Shown here: positions 15,404 to 25,313 of the stretch, in pieces
How positions within the stretch are numbered: position 1 is the first letter of the stretch
How the letters are laid out: every line of letters begins with the position of its first letter
Source: Pseudoscleropodium purum
Taxonomy: Eukaryota; Streptophyta; Bryopsida; Hypnales; Brachytheciaceae
Reading direction: 5' to 3'
Assembly (NCBI GenBank): GCA_963969395.1
Contig: OZ017796.1
Span: 6,760,501-6,824,500, forward strand
Length of the DNA stretch: 64,000 nt
Position numbers and translations under genes: made by a program
Notes under the pieces: generated by a model
The model's database searches: none
What the model saw: the letters and a program-made list of their open reading frames with translations, nothing else
What the model was told of the DNA's origin: nothing

Positions 15404-15970
15404 TGTGGAAAAGGGGTCCGAATTGCTGCAAAAACAACGACGATGAAGCTCGGAGGGAGAAGCAACAATTGCAAAAAACAGGAAAGAGGAAACGAAAGCG
15501 CTACATGAGAATGGAGAGCTCGCAATCCACGGCTAAGGGCGCGATTCGCCCCGCCCTATCCACATCCAGCACCCTATCGCCGAGGAAAGGCGGGTCCGGC
15601 CAGTTAGACACGACCTCCAGCTCGGATGATCTGAGGCGTCCATTCCCTCCAACGGTCCAGATCGCCGCTTCTGCACTAGGCTGGAGGTGCTCAGTCAGCA
15701 ATTCTGAAGTCTCCAGTCAGCAAGGGAAATTGATCAAATGCACGAACAAAGAAAAGTTTGCACATTAATTTTGGTCAACAAGATTTCAAGTAGTTGACCA
15801 TGTCAAAATGTCATCTATACCTTAAATTAGGTTATTAGTGAGTTACTTAGTATGTTTGTTTTGTGTAAAATTAATCTCCTAGGTCAAAGTAAAAAATGGA
15901 GATAAAATTAAAGAAGTCTCTTAAAATTTCAAGCTTTATAGTAAACTTGTGAAGTGATATCTTGACCAAA
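15404..15970. promoter_or_regulatory. CPOX upstream region
   Basis: The first 300 bases upstream of the CPOX start are GC-richer than the flanking DNA and include the short palindrome-like GGGCGCGATTCGCCCC near 15538. This interval should contain the promoter and 5' leader. I see no clear TATA box. Beyond about 15770 the sequence turns AT-rich and repetitive. Confidence 0.4.
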
Positions 15971-16189
15971 TAGTGTTTTAGATATTTAGATGCTTTGCTA
16001 TTAGAAAAGACTATAAAACCATGTACAAACAATGGATCAATGTACTTCTAATATGAAGTACATGTGATTTGGACAAACAAGATAGTGTTTTACATATTTA
16101 GATGCTTTGTTATTAGAAAGGACTATAAAACCATGTACAAAAAGTGGATCGTACTTCTAGTATGAAGTACATGTGATTTGGACAAACCA
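15971..16189. repeat. Two-copy tandem repeat, 112-bp unit
   Basis: A unit starting TAGTGTTTTAGATATTTAGA at 15971 is repeated at 16083 (TAGTGTTTTACATATTTAGA) with only a few substitutions and a small deletion. Each copy ends with GTACATGTGATTTGGACAAAC. No gene is associated with it. Confidence 0.85.
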
Positions 16190-16369
16190 ACAACCACCCT
16201 TGCCATATCTTATAATGAAGTGAATCTCAAGATTTGGCTTGCAAAAGAACAAAGGCCATGGATTCTTAAGGCCTACTTATTAAAGTATTGTTGATTAATG
16301 TATGTGGTTGAGATTTAATTTGGTTGGATGAAGTATTGATCAAGTTGCATGTATTGGTCATATGCTTTG

Positions 16370-16510
16370 TAAGGTATGTATACCTAAAAGAGACATTCTC
16401 CTAATTGCGACACCTCTCTATAGCTTTTCAAGATTTCAAGCTTGAAATCTTAGACATGTATAGATAAATGTTGCAATTAGGAAAGTGTCTCTTTTAAGTG
16501 CATGTACCTT
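16370..16510. repeat. Short inverted-repeat element with central perfect palindrome
   Basis: Arms AAGGTATGTATACCTAAAAG (16369 on) and CTCTTTTAAGTGCATGTACC (to 16508) are imperfect reverse complements. The similarity runs inward through CCTAATTGCGAC against GTTGCAATTAGG. Between the arms, 16430-16451 is a perfect 22-bp palindrome centred on TTCAAGCTTGAA. This could be a small foldback MITE. No target duplication was identified. Confidence 0.65.
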
Positions 16511-16689
16511 AACCGTTTAACCCAATTTGATTATGAGACAAGATTGAGAAAGAACAATAATATGGAAAAAAATAATTTTAGTAGTTTTTTATCCTTTCTT
16601 TTTCGCCAACTATTACTCTCTGGAGTTTAGGGACTACTTGGTGTCAACCTTGATTGTGCATTAGCAATTTCTTTAGAAAATTGTTGTTG

Positions 16690-17610
16690 GTGCTTATCTA
16701 ACCTTTAAATGCCAAAAGCATGAAATTCTAGTGTCAACAACATTTTGAAGTTAAATAAAACCTAGCCAAGTCATTAGAAGAGTTTTGGAGGGTACAAAAG
16801 CCTGTTTCGAGCATGTTCCCCCATAGCTGTTCCCCGGAGCGAGGGGAATGGCCCGCTATGAGAATTTTTTTTTTCATAAAAAAAAGTTTTTTTTAATCTC
16901 CAAATGCAAAAAAAAAAATTATTTAAAATTTTTTTTTAAAATTTGGTCAATGGCGTGGCAAGGTCTCAGCCACGTCAAACCACTGCGCCAAACTTGTTTC
17001 CTACATTCGCAAACTGTGATAACTTGCAGGCATCCAAAGGCCCCAAAAATCTTCTAATATGCTATTTTTAGTAGTTTATATTTTTGGAAAATTATTTTTA
17101 AAGTCTAATTTAAACATCAAAAATCTAATCTTAAAAAATGATTGATTGCAATTTTTCTATTCAAGATTTTGTGCAAGAATGTCCATTGCAATCTTGACTT
17201 TCCATAGTATTGGACATTTGGAAATGAGCCTCAAATACACTAGATCTTGGAGAAAAATTCGCATTAGAGATTCATTTTAAAAAGCTATAGAAAATATTTT
17301 GAGAAGCCATAAATTGATCATAGTTATGTCCTTTAACCTTATTTTTTTTAGTAACCATTTTCTTAGATTTTGCATGTGAAAAGAGGATTGAAAGACTTCA
17401 AATCACTATCACAATTTTAATACCCTCATGATCAAACATTATAATCTTTCAATCCATAAGTAATATTGTTGTGTTTTCTTTTCCTATGTAATCTCTAACA
17501 TATGTGGTTTGAAATTTTATAGTTACAAATAAAAAATAAATTGAAATAGCTTATCAAAATGTTGGCTTTTAATTCAATTTAGAGCAAATTCCTAGAAGCA
17601 TCTAGTAAGC
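16690..17610 (-). mobile_element. TTAA-type element, short family, degenerate inverted copy carrying a MITE
   Basis: Without 16772-17061, this stretch is the reverse complement of the element at 17636-18280, for example TTGAAGTTAAATAAAACCTA against TAGGTTTTATTTAACTTCAA. The left end near 16702 is TAACCTTTAAATGCCAAAAGC, a worn version of the family end. The right end near 17600 has lost its TTAA terminus. Together with its partner it forms a long inverted repeat with arms of about 0.55-0.6 kb. Confidence 0.7.
16772..17061. mobile_element. MITE, CATTAGAAG family, copy 1
   Basis: Ends are CATTAGAAGAGTTTTGG and, in reverse complement, ATTAGAAGATTTTTGGGG. The interior shares GTTCCCC, GCGAGGGGAATGGCCC and TTGGTCAATG with copies at 28777 and 37770. 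It is inserted in an arm of an inverted repeat, and the other arm (near 18200, CTAAAAATAGAAACTTGG) shows the uninterrupted site. The target duplication is not clear. Confidence 0.75.
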
Positions 17611-17635
17611 TTCTAAACTCATAGTTATCTCACTA

Positions 17636-18280
17636 TTAACCCCTAAATGCCCAAGGCTTGTTTTGAGCCTCTAGAAATTTGTTCTAAATTGAACAAAAAG
17701 CCAACATTTTGATAAGTTGTATCAACTTTTTTTGAACTCTAACCATACAAATTCAAACTAGACATGTTAGAGATCACATAAAAAGAAAAAACACAACAAT
17801 ATCACTTATAAGTTGGAAGATTATAACGTTTGCCCATAAGGGCGTTAAAACTATGAAAAAATTTCAATTCACTTTTCACAAGTCAAACCTAAAAATTTGG
17901 TGACCAAAGAAATATGAGGTTTAAGGGCCTAACATGAATAATCCCAATCACTTTATACCTTTTCAAAATCTACTCTACAATTTTTTTAAATGAGTTTTGA
18001 ATGTGATTTTTTCTTCAAGTCCTAGTGTATTTGAGGCTCATTTACAAGAGCTCTCAATACTATGGGAAGTCAAGATTGCAATGTGTACCCTTGTACAAAA
18101 TCTTAAATAGAAAAATCATTGTCATTTATTTTCAAGATTGGATTTTTGATGCTAAAACTAGACTTCAAGAAGAATCTTTCAAAAATAAAAATTACTAAAA
18201 ATAGAAACTTGGTTAGGTTTTATTTAACTTCAAAGTTTTGCAAACACCAGCTTTTGGTGCCTTGGGCATTTAGAGGTTAA
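17636..18280 (+). mobile_element. TTAA-flanked non-autonomous element, short family (645 bp)
   Basis: It is bounded by TTAA on both sides, with terminal inverted repeats of about 18-20 bp: CCCCTAAATGCCCAAGGC at the left and the reverse complement CCTCTAAATGCCCAAGGC at the right. It has no coding capacity. A related full-length copy is at 61990-62645 and an inverted copy lies immediately to its left. TTAA flanks with CCC-type ends are the mark of piggyBac-like elements. Because TTAA is palindromic, it could instead be part of the repeat. Confidence 0.75.
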
Positions 18281-18389
18281 GCAGTAAACTCCTAGTTATC
18301 TCACAATGAAGATGCAACCCACTAGTCTCTAAGTGTAAAGAAAGAATTAAAAAAATAAAATGGGGATCAAAGTGGTATCTTAAAGTTTT

Positions 18390-18740
18390 AGAGATGTTCC
18401 AAGAAAGGATTTGTTTGATACAAGAAATTGTAAGTTCCCCGACTATGTTCTTGGTATCGTTGGAAAGCTCTCTGCAAGGAGAGGTGTATGGACTTTTTTG
18501 TGGTGTTTAGACCAATGATGTGAAAATTATGGATTTTTGAATTATTTTTTAAATTTAAAAATTAAATGATTTTTTTTTTAATTTTGAAAAAACCACAACT
18601 TCCACATCACTTGTTCAAATGCCATGAATCAAAGCCATTGCATTCCTTCATGCATAAAGCTTTCTATTTGTATCAAGAATGCAACTTTTACACCACAACA
18701 AACTAGAGGTGCAAGGGATTTGTTTCATGGCTTTTTAAAT
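18390..18740. repeat. Degenerate inverted repeat (MITE-like)
   Basis: The left arm (TTCTTGGTATCGTTGGAAAG, near 18449) pairs imperfectly with the reverse complement of the right arm (TTCTTGATACAAATAGAAAG, near 18670). The similarity continues inward to GATGTGAAAATTATGG against GATGTGGAAGTTGTGG. The arms are about 130 bp with many differences. No clear ends or target duplication. Confidence 0.5.
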
Positions 18741-21700
18741 TATGGTAGAAAAGATATTGAATTTTGAATTTTTTTATGAATTAGAAAATTAAAAAATCAA
18801 TTTTACTTTTATTTTATATTAGATTGTGGCAAAAATACAAGGCACTATAGTACACATGAAGATTTAGAGTTGGCATTTTATTATGTCCCTTAGTAATTTT
18901 GGGGTGAAAGTGATAACATGAGCACATGTCCCATATCCTACAAGGTACTTGTTATTTATCTTTTTGAGGGAAAATTGGATATATACATATAAACAAGTTC
19001 AAATTGAGAGGTTCAAAAGATAAGGAATAATGTATGTTTGTACATAGTCCCATATTTGTATCTAGAACCACATATGCATGTATACATATTTATTACCTCT
19101 ATATATTATATTTGTATTGCGCCATGATATCGGACATGGGACACATGGTTGGTAATTTTTGGGTGATAATATATAGTTTGCCATCATGCAAAATTGAGGT
19201 ATAAAGTATTGTACAATATTGTACATGAATTTAAGAGTATTCAAGGATTGAATGACTATAAGATTTCTTTTAATGGTGAATTTGGAAGTACTATGTGCAT
19301 TTTTCAATACTAAAAAGATGAAATCTTTTAGAAATTTCATGCACATAGTCACTTTGTAAGGTGCCAAATGTGGAGAAGAAATTCAAAAAAGATGTAAATG
19401 TTTGTCTAATATATATGTGAGTTAAAATTACAACTATGATCTAATTTGTGGCAAGGTTGCTTGTACATATTTGTAAACTATTTTTACAAATTTGGATCCC
19501 CCAAACACCATACACTTGTTTTATATTAGGGAAAATGGAAAGTGTATACAAGAGTTAGATGACTGTTGAAATGATTATGTATAAAAATATTGACTTGTAT
19601 TCCTTATAATATAATTTGTAAATTTTCTCCAACAACATCCATCTCCTCTAAGACATGAGTGCAATGAATGAATTTGTACATGTAGTATCATCTATAGCTC
19701 ATCAAAATCTTCCCTCTTTGACTTACAATGAATTGAGCCTTTATTCCCATGTGACACAATTTGCATTTAATATAAAGAAGATATATACATTAATAATATT
19801 TATATATGATCACATAATAGGTCATAGAACATCAAAAGGAAGTCTCTAATTGCTTTAATTCCTAAAGTTCTAAGGCCTTGAAACAACCTCTCAACAACAA
19901 TCCATTGCCACTCCATTGAACAAATCCTCAATGACCTCAAGAAGACTAACCAATCACACCTAATCATCACTATGATTGACTTGTATAACAAACAACCTCA
20001 CATTGGACATCCAACTATTAGTCCAACAAACCATTTCCCTCCAAAAGAGCCATAACTTGCTCCAATACTTCAAACTTTGCAAAAAAATGAAGATCATACT
20101 CACCAAAAATGTACACCATATCTTTTTTTTTGGCATTATCAATGTAGTTGAGAAGATCCATGGCATCTTCTTTCAAAACTCAGACTCTCTATAGTTTAGA
20201 TCTATACACTTGCTTATGGATCGGACTTCCTCATCAATCTACCCTAGCTCTTCGACATCCTATTGTTGAATTTTGTCAAGAACATTGTGTTTGTTGCATA
20301 TGTTTCCAAACTAATGTATTACCTATATGAGACCAAAGAATTAAAATTCAATAAGATGTTTAAAATAAAGAGGTTCTAGAAGTCTCTAATGCCAACCTTT
20401 TGTATTAGCAACTATAAAGGCCATGGCCAAAGCTATGACCATTTGCTCATTAACTTGTAGAGCCCAATGGATGGACACACTCTCAATGTGCACAATGTCT
20501 ATGTTGCCTTCTCACAACTTTAGTCCTTCACGAGCCTCATCATCCTTTAGGAAATCATGTATTGAGACATAAAGCACTCTAATTTCAAGAAAGGTTGTTG
20601 TAGAATACATGATGGCTCTTGATCCCATGTACAAGAACACAAGACTGATGCCCTCTAACTAATCTAATAAAGCCCTAGAATTGTTAAAGGAGAAGACAAC
20701 AAGTAATGTGACACAAAAGAAGTACGAGGTGCTACGTACCAAAGAACATACCTCCTCTTGATCTTCTAGACATCCCTTTGAAGGCAAAGTAGGATCACAC
20801 TATTTGCCATAGTCTAGAGGTCTTGGTATGAAGCAATTGAACAAAACAACCATGCCTATCCCTCTCCTAGTGCCACAATTCCATTTCTCAACAATGATAT
20901 ATTGCAGTAGAGAGAAGACTTGTCACTCTCTATAGAAGACAAGCAAATTTGATGCAAAGTAGAGAGAGTGCCTCGCTTCTTAGTACTTGGATGCCATATT
21001 TTAGATGTTGTATGACACCAAATTACAAAAGTAGGGCTACAAGGTGCATCAATACTCAACAGACTTTGCCTCATGCCACTCATTTTGAATTAATATATGT
21101 AGTTCATTAATGTCCATGATACCCATTGGATCCTAGTCCAAATGAACCCAATGATAATTGCAAGCTATGCACCTACTACAATTAATTGATGTTGTACATA
21201 AGGTATTTGCTTCTTAAAGTCAAGACTGGACTGGAGTCCTCAATTGAATATACCAATTTATCATGTTAATAAGGGTACAAAGTTAATATCTTAACAAAAA
21301 TAAATGTCAACAAAAAAATTATTTTTGTTTCTAATTAGTACAAAATGATGATAATATTTCAACCTACACTAGTAGTAAGCATGACCATAGCACAAAGAGA
21401 GTCGACAATTGGCTAATTACAAATGAGCAAGTTCAAAATGAAAATCTTAGACAAATCACTAATTTATACTTTCTAAATATTTACTTTTTAAAGTGGAGGA
21501 AATAACCGAAACATATCACTAAATAATCCAATATTAATTCAATACTTTCAGTGGAGTTCATTTATTGGCTGGTTTGTTTCGAATTTACCCCAAAAACTGA
21601 GCATGACTAATATTTTGAAAAATTATCTCACAAAAAGAAAAACTTTTGTAAAATTAGGGCCACAAGCACTGTCAGGATAAATCAGTGTGGTCTCCAATTT

Positions 21701-21800
21701 TAGTGTGACCTGGCAGTTCGAACCCTTCGCGAAAAATCAATTCTCGCTCCAAAGTGAAGGCCTACGCTTGTCTAAAGTTGAAGGGAGTTCAGTGGGCTTG
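18741..21800. other. AT-rich intergenic, possible decayed transposon sequence
   Basis: I see no intact gene. From about 19850 to 21080 the sequence is less AT-biased and both strands show interrupted protein-like stretches, mainly on the minus strand with many stops. This may be the remnant of a transposable element coding region. I could not identify a transposase, integrase or reverse transcriptase motif, so it is left unassigned. Confidence 0.4.
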
Positions 21801-21802
21801 CC

Positions 21803-22485
21803 ATGGGGAGCAGCTCGCAAAAGCGGCGAAGCAAGGTTTGCGAGCTTTGCGTGACGAAGGCGCCGTGGAACGTCGACGCCACTCCCGCTGTAAGTAAGAT
21901 CGATATCTTTTGCTTTTTAAATTAAAAAAAATTTGGTCTCGGGGTGCCCTGTGTTGTGTTCATTCTTTGGTGATTCGTTGTGGAGTTTTTGATTTAGGAC
22001 GGTGATTTTAGGGTTACACTCCCGTTGTTTTCTTTTGTTTCTCAGATGCACCTGGACGGAGTGCTTATAGTTAGCTGCTCGTTGATTCGACCTGAGCGCT
22101 ACAGGAGCGGGCGTTGAAGTTGTTTCTTTGTTGCAATCTAGTTTTTCCCTGGCGGTCATATTTTGGTTGCTGTATTGTAGGATACAGTACTCGGACTGTG
22201 AAGTTAGGGTTTGAAGTTTCGTCGGGGAAACGACGGTGTGTCTATTTCCTCATCGCCAGAGAGGGCTCACAGCCTGGATGGATGCAGCTTTAGGATTCTT
22301 ACGGTCCGATGCTTGAATTTCAAGTGAGAGTGGGAATTGGTGGTGCGCGGAAGTGGACAAGGAGTATTCAGGCTTGAATTGATCGTGTTACATTGAGTTT
22401 CCGAGTGTTCGGGTTCCGAGGCGTTGTTTCTGAGGCTTTGGAGGCGTCGTTGTCAGGGGTTTGAAGGGCAGCGAGGTTAATCGTC
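21803..22485 (+). promoter_or_regulatory. Putative spliced 5' leader of the SAP30BP-like gene
   Basis: An ATG at 21803 opens 29 codons that run into a strong donor, GTAAGTAAG, at 21890. Plausible acceptors follow at TTGTTTCTCAG (near 22045) and TATTGTAG (near 22180). This fits a non-coding or upstream-ORF first exon of the gene starting at 22486. The short peptide contains VCELC, which recalls the start of plant B-box proteins, but the next zinc ligand is absent. The region also has several AGGGTTT-type motifs. Exon use needs transcript evidence. Confidence 0.4.
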
Positions 22486-24106
22486 ATGGCGGAGGGCATT
22501 GCCTTGCTCTCCGTCTACGGCGACGCTGACTCAGATAACGACGATTTGGATGACAGCCCTGTAAAAGCCCCTTTGGATGCGGCCGGGAGTATTGTGGACT
22601 ACGCTCACGACGAGGGGCATGGAGACGAGGTTAGGGTAGATGAATCCGTTTTAGGCGATGCGGCAGTGGAGGCTTCTGGGTCGCCGGGTGTTGAAACTGG
22701 TGGAATTGCACCCATGGAAATTGAAGTTAATGAGGAAGAGGATTCCAAGGCACAAGAAACGAGTGAAAACGGTGTCGAAGCCCCTGTTCCCGTCGTGGAG
22801 GAGGATGTGCTTGCTAAATTTTGGCCTTCCCCCCCATCCTCTCCGTGCTCAGAGGACTTGCAGGCAAGATTTGCGAATTTCTTGATGTATAAGGAAAAAG
22901 GGCGGACCTTCAATGAAGATTTGCGGAATTCAAAGGGTTACCGAAATCCAGATTTCTTGCAACTTGCAGTTATGCATCAAAATATCGATGACATTGGCAG
23001 CTGTTTTGACCCTGAAATCTTCAACCCGCATGGATACGACAGACGTGACTATGCAGCTGCATTGGGTATAGCTTCTTAGTCCATGGCATTTTGTGGTTGA
23101 TTTTTTTGTCTTCATCATTTTTGCATCTTGCTGTCATGGATGATAATTTTCGCTCTTAGCGAAATGTTGCTCGTGAACCCCTGATTAGTATAGAATGGCA
23201 GAGTTGAACCTGAAGGATAATTGTTTTATTCCTGTGATGGTGGGTTTGAGGGCCAATTCCAATCTGATATTTTTGTGTATTTTATGGATTGTCATGCAGC
23301 TGCGGATCAAAGGAAAGAGGCAGATCGCAAGGAGCAGGAGAGGAGGCAGAACCAACGATCTAGCGTTGATTTTGTGCGCGCAACGCAGCTCCTTACTTCT
23401 CAAAAAGGTGCTTAGTACATTTTGAACGCCCTTCTAACTGGTTTTATGCTGTTAACCAAGCTAATGACACCTTGAACCCGAGTTGTATCATTGTTTGGAG
23501 TTCATGGAACTTTTTAGTCAGACTTGTAGAGCTCTGAGCTTGTCAAATATGGTTCATATGATGTTGGACGCTAGTTTCTTTTGATTTTCACAGTTGCCAG
23601 TGTGTAAATATTTTCGACACTACCCATTTGCTGTAGGGGTTCGAATTGATCATCTTGTTTATTGTTGATCAATCATCTACTCTTATAAGTGGCTTGTTTA
23701 AGTGAGCACCTCCTCTCGAAGTATCATTCTGGGTGAATGTCTTACTGACAAGAGCCTGTTACACCCTTCCAGACGTTGGAACTAGTTCAAATCAGTGAAT
23801 GTAATAACTCCAGCAGTGTGATGTCAAATGAATTATTTAACTTTCAATTGTTCTATTATGCATTGTATTATTACTCTTCAAGTAAGTGGTTAAAGATCCG
23901 AGACAGACTCTTCAGTTAATTGAGCTGTTTTTTGTGCAGTGTCTCTTGCAGCAGCTGCTACAAATGCCCGGCTTGCAGAGGGAGCCCATAGCATCATCAA
24001 TACGACTTCGTCACTCGTCCATACTACAACCACCACCACAACTGAAGTAAGGAGTGAAACTCGCACCAACAAGAAGAGTAAATGGGACAAAGCGGGTCAT
24101 CACTAG
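22486..24106 (+). CDS. HCNGP/SAP30-binding-protein-like nuclear protein
   Basis: Three exons (22486-23065, 23300-23407, 23940-24106) join to 284 residues with GT-AG introns. The N-terminus has the family's LLSVYGDADSD. Residues 30-110 are acidic and low in complexity. The HCNGP domain lies at about 113-190: FWPSPPSSPCSEDLQARF, then TFNEDLRNSKGYRNPDFLQ and FDPEIFNPHGYD. A charged stretch follows (DQRKEADRKEQERRQNQR), then VDFV, and the tail ends in a Thr-rich run and KSKWDKAG, as in animal SAP30BP and its plant relatives. Known members are nuclear and linked to SAP30 binding, transcriptional repression and RNA processing; the plant role is less clear. Reading through exon 1 without splicing would stop at 23077-23079. 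A broken copy of exon 1 is at about 35.4-35.76 kb. Confidence 0.93.
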
Positions 24107-24686
24107 TTGCGGCTGTTAGCTGTTTTGTACATTCACACTTGCTGGAGGAAAATTGGCAACATCGTTATCCCATTATGAAATTTTTTGGGGGTATGTTCTC
24201 TGTTGGCTCAAATGGCTTGATGTGTTGTAGGAATATTGTGCTGCAGTTCACCTGAGAAGGGTTTGGGTTGGGTTAGGTTAATGTAGGTGGATGTTGTATC
24301 CACTATAGATGCGGTTGAGGCTTGAAACTTAAAGGATTCTGCAGCTTTCAGCAGTCATACATTCTTGTTACGTTATGCACAATTCATCAATCTCTAATGG
24401 TACACTATTTGCAAGAGAATGTTGCGTAGTGTGTCAATAAGGTCTGTTTTGTGGCTCTTGGTGTCCAGCTTGTCAAAATTCTAGTTGAGAATTCATCGTG
24501 AACTAGGATTTGAAGTTGCTCACTCGTATGCAGATTTTCAATCTTTCGCATTGGGTTGTGTTTTCTTTCTCACCTTGCTCATGGTGTTCAAACTAGCTGT
24601 AGTAACTTAGTACTGTTCCTTCCCTGTAAACTTCTCTTGTAGACACACAAATTTTTTTGTAGTTTCATGGCCTACCTCATATGTGT
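24107..24686. other. 3' flank of the SAP30BP-like gene
   Basis: This probably includes the 3' untranslated region. No other gene or repeat is recognised before the Stowaway-type element. Confidence 0.4.
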
Positions 24687-25313
24687 TACTCCCTCTGTCT
24701 CAAAATAAATCTGTGGTTTCTGAGAAAAGGTTAGATTAATGTGTAAGGTACTCGTATTTGGATGGGAATGCATAGTTATTGCAGCTTCTAGTCATCCCTA
24801 GTGGGCATCAGGGCATCAAAGTCTTGAAGTCTGTGGCGGCAAGGGTCATGTTAAAAATTGGTGCAAAAATTGTCAATTTTCTTCTATTCTGTGAACAGTT
24901 TCATGTATAGAACTGTAAATGATTTGAGACTTACAAGTGATCAAACCATTGGAAGAACATTCTTCTACAACTCTCTTAGGACATTGACTCTTTGATTGAT
25001 GCCTCAGAGAAAGCTTTTTGGAACATGGACAAAGAAAAGTTGAACAACATTTCCCTCTCCTAGCAACAATGCATGGTCAAAGATGTAACACGCAGGTACA
25101 TCCTAGCAGTTGCACATGGGCAAGGACAAGCTGCAGGTATCAAGGCATTTGTTGATCACTCCGCATAATTGCCTTCTGCATAATTGCCTAGATGACACCA
25201 GCAAGCGTGCCCCCCAGCGTTTCATTTCTGTCGACCATTAAAAACATCGAACTTAACTTGAGACGACGAATTTTTTTTGCTAACCTCAGATTGATTTTGA
25301 GACAGAGGGAGTA
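24687..25313. mobile_element. Stowaway/mariner-like non-autonomous element (623 bp plus TA duplication)
   Basis: The element runs 24689-25311. It starts CTCCCTCTGTCTCAAAAT and ends, in reverse complement, with the same CTCCCTCTGTCTCAAAAT. The match extends inward to about 30 bp with few mismatches. A TA lies directly outside both ends (24687-24688 and 25312-25313). CTCCCTC-type ends with a TA duplication are diagnostic of plant Tc1/mariner (Stowaway) elements. No transposase frame is visible inside, and the size is larger than most Stowaway MITEs. Confidence 0.9.

Noticed and set aside
19800..20330. Possible copia-like integrase remnant on the minus strand
   Set aside because: Stretches look loosely protein-like across changing frames, but no catalytic or zinc-binding motif could be identified.
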